Assembly (NCBI RefSeq): GCF_003144095.1
Contig: NZ_NSKH01000018.1
Coordinates: 1,836,183 to 1,900,182, forward strand
DNA length: 64,000 nucleotides
Reading direction: 5' to 3'
Origin: Streptomyces sp. ICBB 8177
GTDB taxonomy: Bacteria; Actinomycetota; Actinomycetes; Streptomycetales; Streptomycetaceae
Part shown: positions 1-9,355 of the stretch, one piece after another
Position numbering within the stretch: position 1 is the stretch's first letter
Layout: the number at the start of each line of letters is the position of its first letter
Program-made: the position numbers and the translations under genes
The notes under the pieces: generated by a model
Seen by the model: only the letters and a program-made list of their open reading frames with translations
What the model was told of the DNA's origin: nothing
The model's database searches: none

Positions 1-1
1 G

Positions 2-1789
2 GGTGGCGGAGAGGGGAGCGATCCGGCCCGCCGTGCGCTCGAAGCGGCCCGAGCCGCCGCGGCCGTACCGGACCACCCCAGGCTCGTACAGGTCTTCGAC
101 GTGCTGGTCGAGCACGGCAGCCTTTGGGTCGTCTCCGAACTCGTGCCCGCCCGGCCGGTGGCCGCGCTCATAACCGAGGAGCGCCTGAGCCCCTACCGCG
201 CCGCCGAGGTGGCCTCCGATCTGCTCGGCGGCCTCGGCGCACTGCACGCGCACGGCTGGGCGCACCGCAACATCACCGCGCAGACCGTGCTGGTCTGCGA
301 CGACGGACGCGCCATACTCGACGGGCTCGCGTTCGGCGCGGCGCAGGAGGCGCTGTGCGGCTACGACCCGGTACCGGCCCAGGTGTTGACCGCCCCGCGC
401 CGCGAGGGGACCGCACAGGGCGACGCGGACGCCGTCGGCGGCGGTGACGGCGATCGTGCGGAGGGCGGCGGCGCGCGCGATCGCGTGGGCTGGGGCGGGC
501 CGGACTCCGCCCTCGCCCTGGAACGGGCCTGGCAGGCGCGCCTGACGGTCGTCGGACCGGTCACCGAACGCTGGGCGCCCGAGCAGGCCGCGGCCCCCGT
601 GGGCGGCAACTGGCAGCTCGCTCCCCCGGTCGGCCCGGCGGCCGACATGTGGGCGCTCGGCGCGCTGCTCTTCCGCTGCGTGCAGGGGCACCCGGCGTTC
701 CCCGAGGAGAGCGCCACCGAACTCGTCGCCCTGGTGTGCGCGCAGCCGCCCGCGCTCGCCGAGGAGTGCGGTCCGTTGCGGCCGGTCGTGGAGTCGCTGC
801 TGCGCCAGGACCCGGACGAGCGGCCCGAGTTCGAGGAACTGCGCGGCTGGCTGCGCTCGCTGGTCCGCTCGGCGCCCGAACCAGGCGTCGGCACCCGCAC
901 CCTCCAGGTCCCCTCCGACCACGTCGATCCGCGCAGGCTGCCGGAAGTCCGACGCAAGGGCGAACTCGTGCGGCTGCGTGGACGCAGGGCGTCGCGCGGT
1001 CACGTCGAGCACGGACGGCACGCCCGCGCGAGGAGGACGCCGCGGACTCCGGTCGCCGTACCGGAGCGCGAAGCGCCGCTCGTGACACGGCAGGCGACGC
1101 GCGCGGACGCGCCCGCCCACCGCGGCCCCCGGCGTCTCGGCCTGCTACTGGTCGCATTGGTGATCGCCGCGCTACTGGCCGGACTCGCGTACGCGACGCT
1201 GCTGATGCCGCACCGGCGTACCGGCACCGGCGCGCGGCCCGCGCCCGGTACGGGGTCGGTGGCGTCGACCGGTACGCAGGACGCGCCGACGCCCAGCGAC
1301 CACTCGATGGCGCCGGGGCCCGCCGTTCCGTCCGGCTTCGCGCTGCGCAAGGACCCGGCGGGGTTCACCGTCGCGGTGCCGGACGGCTGGACCAGGTCCA
1401 CCGGCCCGGACAACGAGGCGGTCTACGCGTCGAACGACGCCACCTATCGTCTCGTCGTCGCCGACGGACGTGACACGGTGGCGAGTTACGGTTCCGACCC
1501 GCTCACGTACGAGAACCAGAAGGAGCCGGAGCTGTCCGACTTCCGCGCGAGCAGCTGGGCGTCATCGTCGGACGTGAAGAACGTGCAACTGACCGGCGCT
1601 CCGGCGGCGGAAGGCACGTTCACCTGGCGCGACCCCGATTCCGGTGAGCAGTTGTACGCCCGCAATCTCGCGGTGCTGAACGACGGCGCCTACGACGTCG
1701 TGCTCGTCATCGGCCCGGACGACCAACAGGCCTCGGTCGACACGGACTTCACGGCAGCGGCGGGCAGCTTCCGCCCGGGCGCCTCCTGA
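2..1789 (+). CDS. Kinase-like membrane protein, likely pseudokinase (5' truncated by window edge)
   Basis: The open frame runs from the window edge without a stop, so the true start lies upstream. The N-terminal part reads as a bacterial Ser/Thr protein kinase fold: a DHPRLVQVFDV strand pair, an HRN in place of the catalytic HRD (about residue 89 from the edge), DGL in place of DFG (about 107-109), then a recognisable APE and a D-x-W-A-L-G helix. A hydrophobic transmembrane segment lies near residues 379-401. After it comes a Pro/Thr-rich linker and an extracytoplasmic domain of about 180 residues beginning at the sequence GFTVAVPDGW. The ATP-loop region is not in the window. Loss of both catalytic Asp residues suggests a pseudokinase that binds or senses rather than phosphorylates. 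Kinase-like architecture is clear; inactivity is inferred. Confidence 0.8.
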   Translation, partial: GGGEGSDPARRALEAARAAAAVPDHPRLVQVFDVLVEHGSLWVVSELVPARPVAALITEERLSPYRAAEVASDLLGGLGALHAHGWAHRNITAQTVLVCDDGRAILDGLAFGAAQEALCGYDPVPAQVLTAPRREGTAQGDADAVGGGDGDRAEGGGARDRVGWGGPDSALALERAWQARLTVVGPVTERWAPEQAAAPVGGNWQLAPPVGPAADMWALGALLFRCVQGHPAFPEESATELVALVCAQPPALAEECGPLRPVVESLLRQDPDERPEFEELRGWLRSLVRSAPEPGVGTRTLQVPSDHVDPRRLPEVRRKGELVRLRGRRASRGHVEHGRHARARRTPRTPVAVPEREAPLVTRQATRADAPAHRGPRRLGLLLVALVIAALLAGLAYATLLMPHRRTGTGARPAPGTGSVASTGTQDAPTPSDHSMAPGPAVPSGFALRKDPAGFTVAVPDGWTRSTGPDNEAVYASNDATYRLVVADGRDTVASYGSDPLTYENQKEPELSDFRASSWASSSDVKNVQLTGAPAAEGTFTWRDPDSGEQLYARNLAVLNDGAYDVVLVIGPDDQQASVDTDFTAAAGSFRPGAS

Positions 1790-1969
1790 ACGGCCTCACA
1801 TACTCCTTGAGGTGCCGGCCTGTTTGCGCTTCGCAGCCGTTGACGCTTCGCACGCGCTCGCGTAGGCGCCTCGTCGCGGCTCGCCCTCCAACGAGTGACG
1901 GATGAGGAGGCGGCGCGTCCCCGGTGATAGACAACCCGGGTCCGGCGCACGCGAGTTTGGAGTCACCCC

Positions 1970-2986
1970 ATGTCCATCGACACCACCTCCGCGCACGTTC
2001 CGGTACCGCGTCCGGCCCTCAGGCCCGTGGACCGACCGGCGGACGTCGTAGAGGAACACCGGCTCTCCTTTGACGGGTTCGGCTTCGTCGCCCGGGTGGT
2101 GCGCGGGGCGGACGCGGACGGTGAGCGGCACGCGGGCAACGGCAGGAGTGACGGGGGCGGCGGGGGCGCCGCCGTCGCGCCGCTGGTGGTGTTCGGCGGC
2201 TCGTCACAGGACCGGATGTCGTGGGCGCGGCATGAGCGGTGGCTCACGCCGTTGTGCCCCGTGGTCACCGTCGACCTGCCGGGCTACGGCGAGGCCGATC
2301 CGCTGCCGACCCGCTACGGCATGGACTTCCTGGCCGCCGCCGCCCGCCACATGCTCCACGAGCTGGACATGCCCCGTGTCAACCTGCTGGGCGCCTGCTT
2401 CGGCGGTGCCATCGCGCTGCGGTTCGCCCAGCACTACCCGGACACGCTGGAACGACTGCTGCTGGCCGGCATGACGCCGTACGTGCCGGAGGAGTACGCG
2501 CGGGCCGTGCCGCTGTGGCTGCGGATGCTGGACGACGACCGGCATGCCGACATGGCCGACCAACTCGTCGGACGGTTCATGTCGAACCCCGGCGCCGGTG
2601 ACATCCGGCGGCACGCGGCCATCTCGCGGCTGATCCACCGGCAGTTCATGGAGCAGACGCCGCGGCAGATCCGGATGGCGGTCGTCGACCACAACACCCG
2701 CCTGCTCAACCACGAGTGGTACCGCCCGGAGCGGGTGGCGGCGGTGCCCACGCTGGTCTTCACCGGCGAGCACGACTCACTGACCACGCCGGCCATGGGC
2801 CGCGCGCTCGCGCAGCGACTGCCCGGCGCGGTCTTCACCACCGTCCGGGGCGCCGACCACCTCGTGCACATGGAGAGGATCGAGGAGTTCGCCGACCTGA
2901 TCGCCCGGTTCCTCACCGGCCGGCCGCTGGACGGCCTGCCCTACCTCAACGCCGTGGAGACCCCGCGACCTTCACCCTGTGGATAA
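1970..2986 (+). CDS. Alpha/beta hydrolase with Cys at the nucleophile elbow
   Basis: The 338-residue protein has the alpha/beta hydrolase layout. It starts with an oxyanion-region strand (VVFGGSSQDRMSW), followed by DLPGYGEAD, the nucleophile elbow G-A-C-F-G (Cys143), an acidic residue after strand 6 (VFTGEHDS, Asp269) and a C-terminal His (GADH, His297). The usual serine of G-x-S-x-G is therefore Cys, as in PHA synthases and dienelactone hydrolases. There is no signal peptide, so it should be cytoplasmic. ATG follows GGAG by 7 nt. The Gly/Asp-rich insert at residues 47-67 looks like a flexible loop. Substrate is unknown; an acyl-transfer role like the RhlA/PhaG relatives is possible but not shown. 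The stop codon lies inside a DnaA-box-like nonamer. Confidence 0.8.
   Translation: MSIDTTSAHVPVPRPALRPVDRPADVVEEHRLSFDGFGFVARVVRGADADGERHAGNGRSDGGGGGAAVAPLVVFGGSSQDRMSWARHERWLTPLCPVVTVDLPGYGEADPLPTRYGMDFLAAAARHMLHELDMPRVNLLGACFGGAIALRFAQHYPDTLERLLLAGMTPYVPEEYARAVPLWLRMLDDDRHADMADQLVGRFMSNPGAGDIRRHAAISRLIHRQFMEQTPRQIRMAVVDHNTRLLNHEWYRPERVAAVPTLVFTGEHDSLTTPAMGRALAQRLPGAVFTTVRGADHLVHMERIEEFADLIARFLTGRPLDGLPYLNAVETPRPSPCG
2978..2986 (-). other. DnaA-box-like nonamer overlapping a stop codon
   Basis: The minus strand reads TTATCCACA, a perfect match to the classical DnaA box. It covers the last codons and stop of the hydrolase. A second perfect copy lies at 50128-50136. An isolated box far from oriC may be chance or a DnaA titration or regulatory site. 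Confidence 0.35.
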
Positions 2987-3230
2987 CTCCCACGGCGCCC
3001 CGCCCGGGTCCATGATGGCCACACGGCGGACGAGAGGAGGCGGACGCCGGCGGGCACCGCGGCCGGCGGTGTCCATGAGGGACCTCAGGCGTTCGTGGGG
3101 CCTCTCTCAACGGCGGCCGTGCCCGGTGCGGGGCCCGTCCGACCGCACCCGTGACAGCGGGACGCGGCGGGGCGGACGCGCGCGTACCGTGGGAAGGGAC
3201 TCCTGACGTAGCGCGCGCGAGGAGGACCCC

Positions 3231-4652
3231 ATGGCTGCCGGTCCGGTGGACTACGCGGATGTGATCGTCGTGGGGCTCGGCCCCGGTGGGGAGGATGCCG
3301 CTGGAAGACTCGCCGACGCGGGACTGGACGTGGTGGGCGTCGACGAACGGCTGGTCGGCGGGGAGTGTCCGTACTACGGCTGCATTCCGTCGAAGATCAT
3401 GGTGCGGGACGCGGACCTGCTGGCCGAGGGGCGCCGCATTCCCGGGCACGCCGGGACGGCGATGGTGCACCCCGACTGGCACCCGGTCGCCCGCACCGTG
3501 CGCGAGGCCACCACCGACTGGGACGACAAGATCGCGGTGGACCGGCTGACCGGGCGCGGCGTGCGCTTCCTGCGCGGCACCGGCCGCCTGACCGACCGCG
3601 ACGAGGTGACCATCGCGGACGCCGACGGCAACGAGACCGCGATCCGGGCCCGCCGTGCGATCGTGCTCGCCGTCGGCAGCGAGCCCGCCGTGCCACCGGT
3701 CCCGGGCCTGGCCAGGACGCCGTACTGGACCAACCGCGACGCCATCACCGCCGAGGAGCCGCCGCGCTCCCTGCTGGTGCTCGGCGGCGGCGCGATCGGT
3801 CTGGAACTGGGGCAGGCGTTCAGCAGGTTCGGCACCGCGGTGACCGTGGTCGAGGGCGCCCCGCGCCTGCTGCCGCGCGAGGAGCCGGAGGCACACGAAC
3901 TGCTGCTGCGCGTCCTGACCGAGGACGGGCTGAACGTGCACACCGGCGCCGAGGTCGGCTCGGTGGAGTACGGGGACAGCTGCGGCTTCACCATGCGGTG
4001 CGCCCGCGGTGAGCGCTTCACCGCGCAGCGGCTGCTGGTCGCCACCGGCCGCCGTACCCCGCTGGCCAGGCTGGGCGTGGTCGCCGTCGGGGTCGATCCG
4101 GACGCGCGCGCGATCCCGGTGGACGAGCGGATGCGGGTGATCGCGCCGGGCGGCGGCAGGCCCGGAGTGTGGGCGCTGGGCGACGCCACCGGCAAGGGCG
4201 CGTTCACCCACGTGTCGATGTACCAGGCGGAGCTGGTGGTGCGCGGGGTGCTCGGCGAGGGCGGCGCGCCCGCGGCGTACCACGCCGTGCCACGGGTCAC
4301 CTTCACCGATCCGGAGGTCGGCGCGGTCGGGCTGACCGAGGCGGAGGCGCGGCAGCGGGGGCTGGCGGTGCGCGCCGGGTTCACAGACCTGGCGGCGAGC
4401 AGTCGCGGCTATGTCCACCAGACGGGCAACGCGGGCTTCGTGAAGGTGGTCGCCGACATGCTCAGCGGCGTCCTGGTGGGCGCGACCGCGGCCGGGCCGT
4501 ACGGCGGCGAGATCCTCGGGGCGCTCGCGGTGGCCGTCCACGCCCGGGTACCGCTGGCGGTGCTGCGCGAGCAGATCTGGGCGTATCCGACCTTCCACCG
4601 GGCGATCGGCGACGCGCTGAAGGACGCCCTGGCGGGCACCCCGGCACCCTGA
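3231..4652 (+). CDS. NAD(P)/FAD-dependent disulfide oxidoreductase family protein
   Basis: The protein (473 aa) belongs to the class I pyridine nucleotide-disulfide oxidoreductases (dihydrolipoyl dehydrogenase, mercuric reductase and glutathione reductase family). Visible features are the FAD GxGxxG at residues 14-26, the redox pair in GGECPYYGCIPSK (Cys46, Cys51), a second nucleotide-binding motif LVLGGGAIGLELG near 183, an ATG-type FAD motif with GDAT near 322, and the C-terminal dimer domain. The canonical HPT-x-SE of lipoamide dehydrogenases is replaced by YPTFHRAIGDAL, so the proton-relay His is displaced. It is therefore probably not a true Lpd; a quinone or low-molecular-weight disulfide reductase is more likely. 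The start is fixed by GAGGAGG about 7 nt upstream. No 2-oxoacid dehydrogenase partners are adjacent. Confidence 0.85.
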   Translation: MAAGPVDYADVIVVGLGPGGEDAAGRLADAGLDVVGVDERLVGGECPYYGCIPSKIMVRDADLLAEGRRIPGHAGTAMVHPDWHPVARTVREATTDWDDKIAVDRLTGRGVRFLRGTGRLTDRDEVTIADADGNETAIRARRAIVLAVGSEPAVPPVPGLARTPYWTNRDAITAEEPPRSLLVLGGGAIGLELGQAFSRFGTAVTVVEGAPRLLPREEPEAHELLLRVLTEDGLNVHTGAEVGSVEYGDSCGFTMRCARGERFTAQRLLVATGRRTPLARLGVVAVGVDPDARAIPVDERMRVIAPGGGRPGVWALGDATGKGAFTHVSMYQAELVVRGVLGEGGAPAAYHAVPRVTFTDPEVGAVGLTEAEARQRGLAVRAGFTDLAASSRGYVHQTGNAGFVKVVADMLSGVLVGATAAGPYGGEILGALAVAVHARVPLAVLREQIWAYPTFHRAIGDALKDALAGTPAP

Positions 4653-4665
4653 GCCAACGCTGGAC

Positions 4666-4764
4666 GGCGACCGCGGCGACCGCGGCGACCGCGGCGACCG
4701 CGGCGACCGCGGCGACCGCGACCACCGCGGCGACCGCGGCGACCGCGGCGACCGCGACCACCGC
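4666..4764. repeat. Nine-bp tandem repeat in the 4653-5252 intergenic gap
   Basis: Eleven consecutive 9-bp units fill this stretch: six GGCGACCGC, one GACCACCGC, three GGCGACCGC and one GACCACCGC. The rest of the 600-base gap (to about 4900) holds degenerate TCCGCGACTCCGGCGG-like copies, then a C-rich tract to 5150. Open frames cross the whole gap on both strands but their products are Ala/Thr or Arg/Gly repeats, so I see no gene there. Confidence 0.85.
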
Positions 4765-5252
4765 GGCGGCTTCGGCCGCTCCGCGACTCCGGCGGCTCCG
4801 CGACTGCGTCCACTCCGCGATCCGGCGGACGCGGCGGCTCCGGCCACTCCGCGACTCCGGCGGACGCGACGGCTCCGGCGACTGCGGTGGCTCCCGCGAT
4901 CGGGCTCGTTCGCCGACCTTGCGCCTTCGCCCTCGGGCCCGACGGCCTCGGCGTTCCCCAACCGTGCCAGCCCCGCTGCCCCCCGGCCCCGCCAACTCAA
5001 GCGACCGCCCGGCCCGCTCCCGCCCGTACCCGCAGCGTCTCCCGCCCCCGCGGCGTCCCACGCCCCGCCTCCCACTCCATCCGCCCCCGCCCCCCGAACG
5101 CCTGACCGCCGCCCTCCCGCCCCAGAAAGAAACCGCCTTCGCCCCAGAAAAAGCCTCACCGTGCCAGCAATCACTGGCGCATTTGTGGATGACCCGTGAA
5201 TACCGGTTACCGCCGGGTATCCAAAAGCGCGCGGCGGTCGTAATCTCGCGCC

Positions 5253-6905
5253 ATGACGGATGCGCAGGCCTCAGCCACGACTCCCGACGCTCCCGACGCC
5301 ACCGACGACGGCACGCCGGGCGGTGTCCCCCGCAATCCCGTGCTCCCAGCGGGTCCCCGTACCGCGGCCGACGTCGTCACCCCGGAGCTGGTGGCCCGCC
5401 TGACCCGGGGCGTCACCGGCTCGGGCCGTACCGCCAACCACACGCCGTTCACCGGCGAGAAGCTGGCGGACCTGCCGGAGGCCACCCCCGAGGACGTCGC
5501 CGCCGCCTTCGAAGGGGCCCGCGCCGCCCAGCGGGCCTGGGCCGAGACCCCGGTGCGGCGGCGCGCCGCCGTGCTGCTGCGCTTCCACGACCTCGTGCTG
5601 CGCCGCCAGTCCGAGGTGCTCGACCTGATCCAGCTGGAGACCGGCAAGACCCGGCTGCACGCGCACGAGGAGGTCCAGGCGGTCACCGTCGCCGCCCGGC
5701 ACTACGGCCTGAAGGCCCCCGCGTACCTGCGCGCCAAGCGGCACACCGGCGCCATCCCGGTGCTGACCAAGGTCACGGAGCTGCGCCACCCGCGCGGTGT
5801 CGTCGGGCAGATCGCGCCGTGGAACTACCCGCTGGAGCTGTCCATCGGCGACGCGCTGCCCGCCTTCGTCGCGGGCAACGCGGTCGTGATGAAGCCGGAC
5901 ACCGAGACCGCGCTGACCGCCCTGTGGGCCCGCGAGCAGCTCATCGAGGCCGGGCTGCCCGCCGACGTCTGGCAGGTCGTCATCGGGGACGGGCCGGTCG
6001 TGGGCCCGGCGGTCGTGGAGCACGCCGACTACGTGTCGTTCACCGGCTCCACCCGCACCGGCCGTGACGTCGCCACCCGTGCCGCCTCCCGGCTGATCGG
6101 CGCCTCCCTCGAACTCGGCGGCAAGAACGCCATGCTGGTGCTGCGCGACGCCGACCTGGACAAGGCCGCCGAGGGCGCGGTGCGCGCCTGCTTCTCCTCC
6201 GCCGGTCAACTGTGCATCTCCATCGAGCGGTTGTACGTCGAGGAGTCGATCGCGGAGGCGTTCCTTGAGCGCTTCGCCGTCCGCACCCGGGCCCTCAAGC
6301 TCGGCACCGCGCTCGCCTACGGCGCGGGCATGGGCTCGCTCGCCGGACAACGGCAGCTCGACGCCGTCGTGCGGCACGTCGAGGAGGCGGTGGCCAAGGG
6401 TGCCACGGTGCTCGCGGGCGGCCGGGCGCGCCCTGACGTCGGCCCGTACTTCTTCGAGCCGACCGTCCTCGACGGCGTCGAGTCCCCGATGGCCGTGTGC
6501 ACCGAGGAGACCTTCGGTCCGGTCGTCTCCGTCTACCGCTTCCGCGACGAGGCCGAGGCGATCGAACGTGCCAACGCCACGCCGTACGGGCTCAACTCCT
6601 CGGTGTGGACCCGCGACACCCGCCGCGGCGCCCGCGTCGCCGCCGCCTTGCGCACCGGCACGGTCAACGTCAACGACGGCTACGCGCCCGCCTACGGCAG
6701 CGTCCAATCGCCGATGGGCGGCATGAAGGACTCCGGGCTCGGCCGCAGGCACGGTTCCGAGGGCATCCTCAAGTACACCGAGGCGCAGACCGTGGCGACC
6801 CAGCGGCTGCTGCCGATGGCGCCCTCGCTCGGCATGGACGACGAGAAGTACGCGGCGTTCATGAGCCGCAGCCTGCGCGCGATGAAGGCGTTCCGCCTGC
6901 GCTGA
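5253..6905 (+). CDS. gabD: Succinate-semialdehyde-type aldehyde dehydrogenase
   Basis: This 550-residue protein is an NAD(P)-dependent aldehyde dehydrogenase. The general-base Glu287 is in LELGGKN and the nucleophile Cys321 is in SAGQLCIS. The Rossmann strand [15 protein letters not shown], the FTGSTRTGR turn and the C-terminal bridging-domain signature [12 protein letters not shown] are all present. Sequence style matches the actinobacterial succinate-semialdehyde dehydrogenase (NADP+) group, which oxidises succinic semialdehyde to succinate in GABA breakdown. The N-terminal 50 residues are an extension rich in Ala and Asp. The next gene starts 104 nt downstream on the same strand, and the pair is plausibly co-transcribed. 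The family call is firm; the exact substrate is inferred. Confidence 0.88.
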   Translation: MTDAQASATTPDAPDATDDGTPGGVPRNPVLPAGPRTAADVVTPELVARLTRGVTGSGRTANHTPFTGEKLADLPEATPEDVAAAFEGARAAQRAWAETPVRRRAAVLLRFHDLVLRRQSEVLDLIQLETGKTRLHAHEEVQAVTVAARHYGLKAPAYLRAKRHTGAIPVLTKVTELRHPRGVVGQIAPWNYPLELSIGDALPAFVAGNAVVMKPDTETALTALWAREQLIEAGLPADVWQVVIGDGPVVGPAVVEHADYVSFTGSTRTGRDVATRAASRLIGASLELGGKNAMLVLRDADLDKAAEGAVRACFSSAGQLCISIERLYVEESIAEAFLERFAVRTRALKLGTALAYGAGMGSLAGQRQLDAVVRHVEEAVAKGATVLAGGRARPDVGPYFFEPTVLDGVESPMAVCTEETFGPVVSVYRFRDEAEAIERANATPYGLNSSVWTRDTRRGARVAAALRTGTVNVNDGYAPAYGSVQSPMGGMKDSGLGRRHGSEGILKYTEAQTVATQRLLPMAPSLGMDDEKYAAFMSRSLRAMKAFRLR

Positions 6906-7009
6906 CCGCGTTCGCCGGCGCGCGCCGCCTGAAACAGCCGCGCCGGTCCGGCCCGCCCCCGTCCCCTCACCACGCCACCCCGCCCGCACCACCTAAGGAC
7001 TGAGCACTG

Positions 7010-8890
7010 GTGTCGTACGACTACGACGTGATCGTGATCGGATCGGGCTTCGGCGGATCCGTCAGCGCGCTGCGCCTGACCGAGAAGGGCTACTCGGTCG
7101 GCGTGCTGGAGGCGGGCCGCCGCTTCACCCGCGCCACCCTGCCGAAGAGCTCCTGGGACATCCGCAACTACCTGTGGGCCCCGGCGCTCGGCCTGTACGG
7201 CATCCAGCGCATCCACCTGCTCAACAACGTGATGATCCTGGCCGGCGCCGGGGTCGGCGGCGGTTCGCTCAACTACGCCAACACCCTCTACGTGCCGCCC
7301 AGGGCGTTCTTCACCGACCGCCAGTGGGGCCACATCACCGACTGGCAGCGGGAGTTGGAGCCCTACTACGCGCAGGCCCGGCGGATGCTCGGGGTGCGGC
7401 TCAACCCGACGATGACGCCCTCCGACGTCCATCTGAAGGCCGCCGCCGAGAAGATGGGCGTCGGCGACACCTTCCACATGGCCCCGGTCGGCGTCTTCTT
7501 CGGCGACGGCGAGGACGCCGACGGTTCGGCGAAGGCCGCGCCGGGGACCGAGGTACCCGACCCGTACTTCGGCGGCGCGGGGCCGTCCCGCAAGGCCTGC
7601 ACCGAGTGCGGCGAGTGCATGACCGGCTGCCGCCACGGCGCCAAGAACACCCTCAACGAGAACTACCTCCACCTCGCCGAACGCGCCGGCGCCCGCATCC
7701 ACCCCATGACCACGGTCACCGCGCTCGCCGAGAACCCCGAGGGCGGCTACGACGTCACGGTCGCCCCCACCGACCGCCGCCGCCGCGCGAAGGTCACGCC
7801 CCGGGCGCTGCGCTCCCGTTACGTGGTCGTCGCGGCCGGCACGTACGGCACGCAGACGCTGCTGCACCGGATGCGGGACGAGGGACGGCTGCCCGGCATC
7901 TCGCCGCGGCTGGGCGAGCTGACCCGGACCAACTCCGAGGCGCTGGTGGGCGCGCAGACCACCGACCGCCGCTACCGCGCGCGCACCGGGCAGCGGCGCG
8001 CCGACTTCACCCGCGGCGTCGCCATCACGTCCTCCATCCATCCGGACGAGAACACCCACATCGAACCGGTCCGCTACGGCCGCGGCTCCAACGCGATGGG
8101 CGCGCTGTCCATCCTCCAGGTGCCGCACGGCGGGCGGCTGCCGCGCTCCCTCGCCTTCCTGGCCAACTCCGCCCGCCACCCGGTGCTCACGGCACGCTCG
8201 CTGTCCAACCGCCGCTGGTCGGAGCGGACCATCATCGGCCTGGTCATGCAGTCCCTCGACAACTCGCTGACCACGTACCGCAAGCGCGGCGGCGTCGGCA
8301 AGGGCCTGCTCACCGCCCGCCAGGGGCACGGCGCGCCCAACCCCGACTTCATCCCCGAGGGCGCCGAGGCGGCCCGGCTGATCGCCGAGGACATCAACGG
8401 CTTCGCGGGCAGCAACGTCGGCGAACTCATGGGCACCCCGCTGACCGCGCACTTCCTCGGCGGCTGCCCGATCGGCGAGGACGGCGAGCACGGCGTCATC
8501 GACCCGTACCACCGCCTCTACGGACACCCCGGCATCGCGGTCGTCGACGGCTCGGCCGTCTCCGCCAACCTCGGCGTCAACCCGTCGCTGACCATCACCG
8601 CGCAGGCGGAACGGGCGATGTCGCTCTGGCCGAACAAGGGCGAGCCGGACCCGCGCCCGGCCCAGGGCGAGGCGTACGAGACCGTGGCCCCCGTGCCGCC
8701 GCGCAGTCCCGCCGTCCCGCCGGACGCCTTCGGCGCGCTCGTGCTGCCGGTGCCGACGGTGCCGCCGAAGAAGCGGGGGAGGGCGGAAGACTCTGCGAGG
8801 TCAGGGCGTGCGGAGCCGCCCGCGCCGCCTTCGGGCACGGCGGACCCGGTCCCGGGCACGGCCGAGCCGCTCCCGGACACGGCGGAGTAG
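7010..8890 (+). CDS. GMC-family oxidoreductase (cholesterol-oxidase-like) with four-Cys motif
   Basis: The 626-residue protein begins with an FAD-binding GSGFGGSVSALRL and continues with the GMC-type AGAGVGGGSLNYANT. Its C-terminal part has the family motifs HFLGGCPIG and VVDGSAVSANLGVNPSLTITA. This pattern fits the ChoD/cholesterol oxidase-like branch of GMC flavoproteins. A compact C-x2-C-x2-C-x3-C cluster (Cys197, 200, 203, 207) sits in the middle and resembles an Fe-S ligand set. The last 80 residues are Pro/Ala-rich low complexity. GTG is the start, 10 nt after AAGGA. There is no signal peptide. Actual sterol activity is unproven; many relatives act on other alcohols. Confidence 0.85.
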   Translation: MSYDYDVIVIGSGFGGSVSALRLTEKGYSVGVLEAGRRFTRATLPKSSWDIRNYLWAPALGLYGIQRIHLLNNVMILAGAGVGGGSLNYANTLYVPPRAFFTDRQWGHITDWQRELEPYYAQARRMLGVRLNPTMTPSDVHLKAAAEKMGVGDTFHMAPVGVFFGDGEDADGSAKAAPGTEVPDPYFGGAGPSRKACTECGECMTGCRHGAKNTLNENYLHLAERAGARIHPMTTVTALAENPEGGYDVTVAPTDRRRRAKVTPRALRSRYVVVAAGTYGTQTLLHRMRDEGRLPGISPRLGELTRTNSEALVGAQTTDRRYRARTGQRRADFTRGVAITSSIHPDENTHIEPVRYGRGSNAMGALSILQVPHGGRLPRSLAFLANSARHPVLTARSLSNRRWSERTIIGLVMQSLDNSLTTYRKRGGVGKGLLTARQGHGAPNPDFIPEGAEAARLIAEDINGFAGSNVGELMGTPLTAHFLGGCPIGEDGEHGVIDPYHRLYGHPGIAVVDGSAVSANLGVNPSLTITAQAERAMSLWPNKGEPDPRPAQGEAYETVAPVPPRSPAVPPDAFGALVLPVPTVPPKKRGRAEDSARSGRAEPPAPPSGTADPVPGTAEPLPDTAE

Positions 8891-9013
8891 GGGCGCGCCA
8901 GGAGGGGTCGGCGTCCACTGGCGTCCTGCTGACTCACTCGATCGAGCGTCGTAAGCCCCTGGGACCCCATGCGTACGAGTCGGGAGCGCATGCGTATGGG
9001 TAGGGTGCATCGC

Positions 9014-9100
9014 GTGTTGTTCGCAGAGCGGCCGGGCCCAGGCGTCCCCGGGACCGACCGCCTCTTTGTGTGCGGCGACCGGGCTGCTGTCCCCTGCTGA
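9014..9100 (+). CDS. Possible leaderless 28-codon ORF in the 8891-9355 gap
   Basis: A -10-like TAGGGT at 9001-9006 is followed after 7 nt by GTG, the spacing expected of a leaderless transcript. The frame encodes 28 residues (starts MLFAERPG, ends AAVPC) and stops at 9098-9100. A second open frame (from GTG at 9070 to 9291, ends HVPYG) begins inside it in another phase, so this could also be a frameshifted remnant. Nothing here is recognisable to me. The rest of the 465-base gap contains a pair of ATGCGTAYG repeats at about 8969-8999 and no other supported feature. Confidence 0.25.
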   Translation: MLFAERPGPGVPGTDRLFVCGDRAAVPC

Positions 9101-9355
9101 CCGGTCACCTCTGGCACCGGGGCGAGGTCCCACGACGTGCAACCCAGGCACGCCTCATCGCCCCGGTGAACTCCACTCAGCTGCGCCTGAGCGGTCTCCA
9201 CGCGTGGTTGTTTCCATCCCGACCGCCCCTGGCTGGAACGGCACTCGGTCCAACGAACCGCCGCCCGGCCGGTCACGTGCCGTACGGGTGATGGGCCCCG
9301 AACGGGCTACCCGGCGCACCCCGCGCCGGGCCGCGCCGCGGCCGGGGCCCCCGGG

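Noticed and set aside
2946-5174. 742-residue minus-strand open frame antisense to the flavin oxidoreductase
   Set aside because: The opposite strand has clear FAD and redox motifs; this frame has only low-complexity Arg/Gly and repeat sequence.
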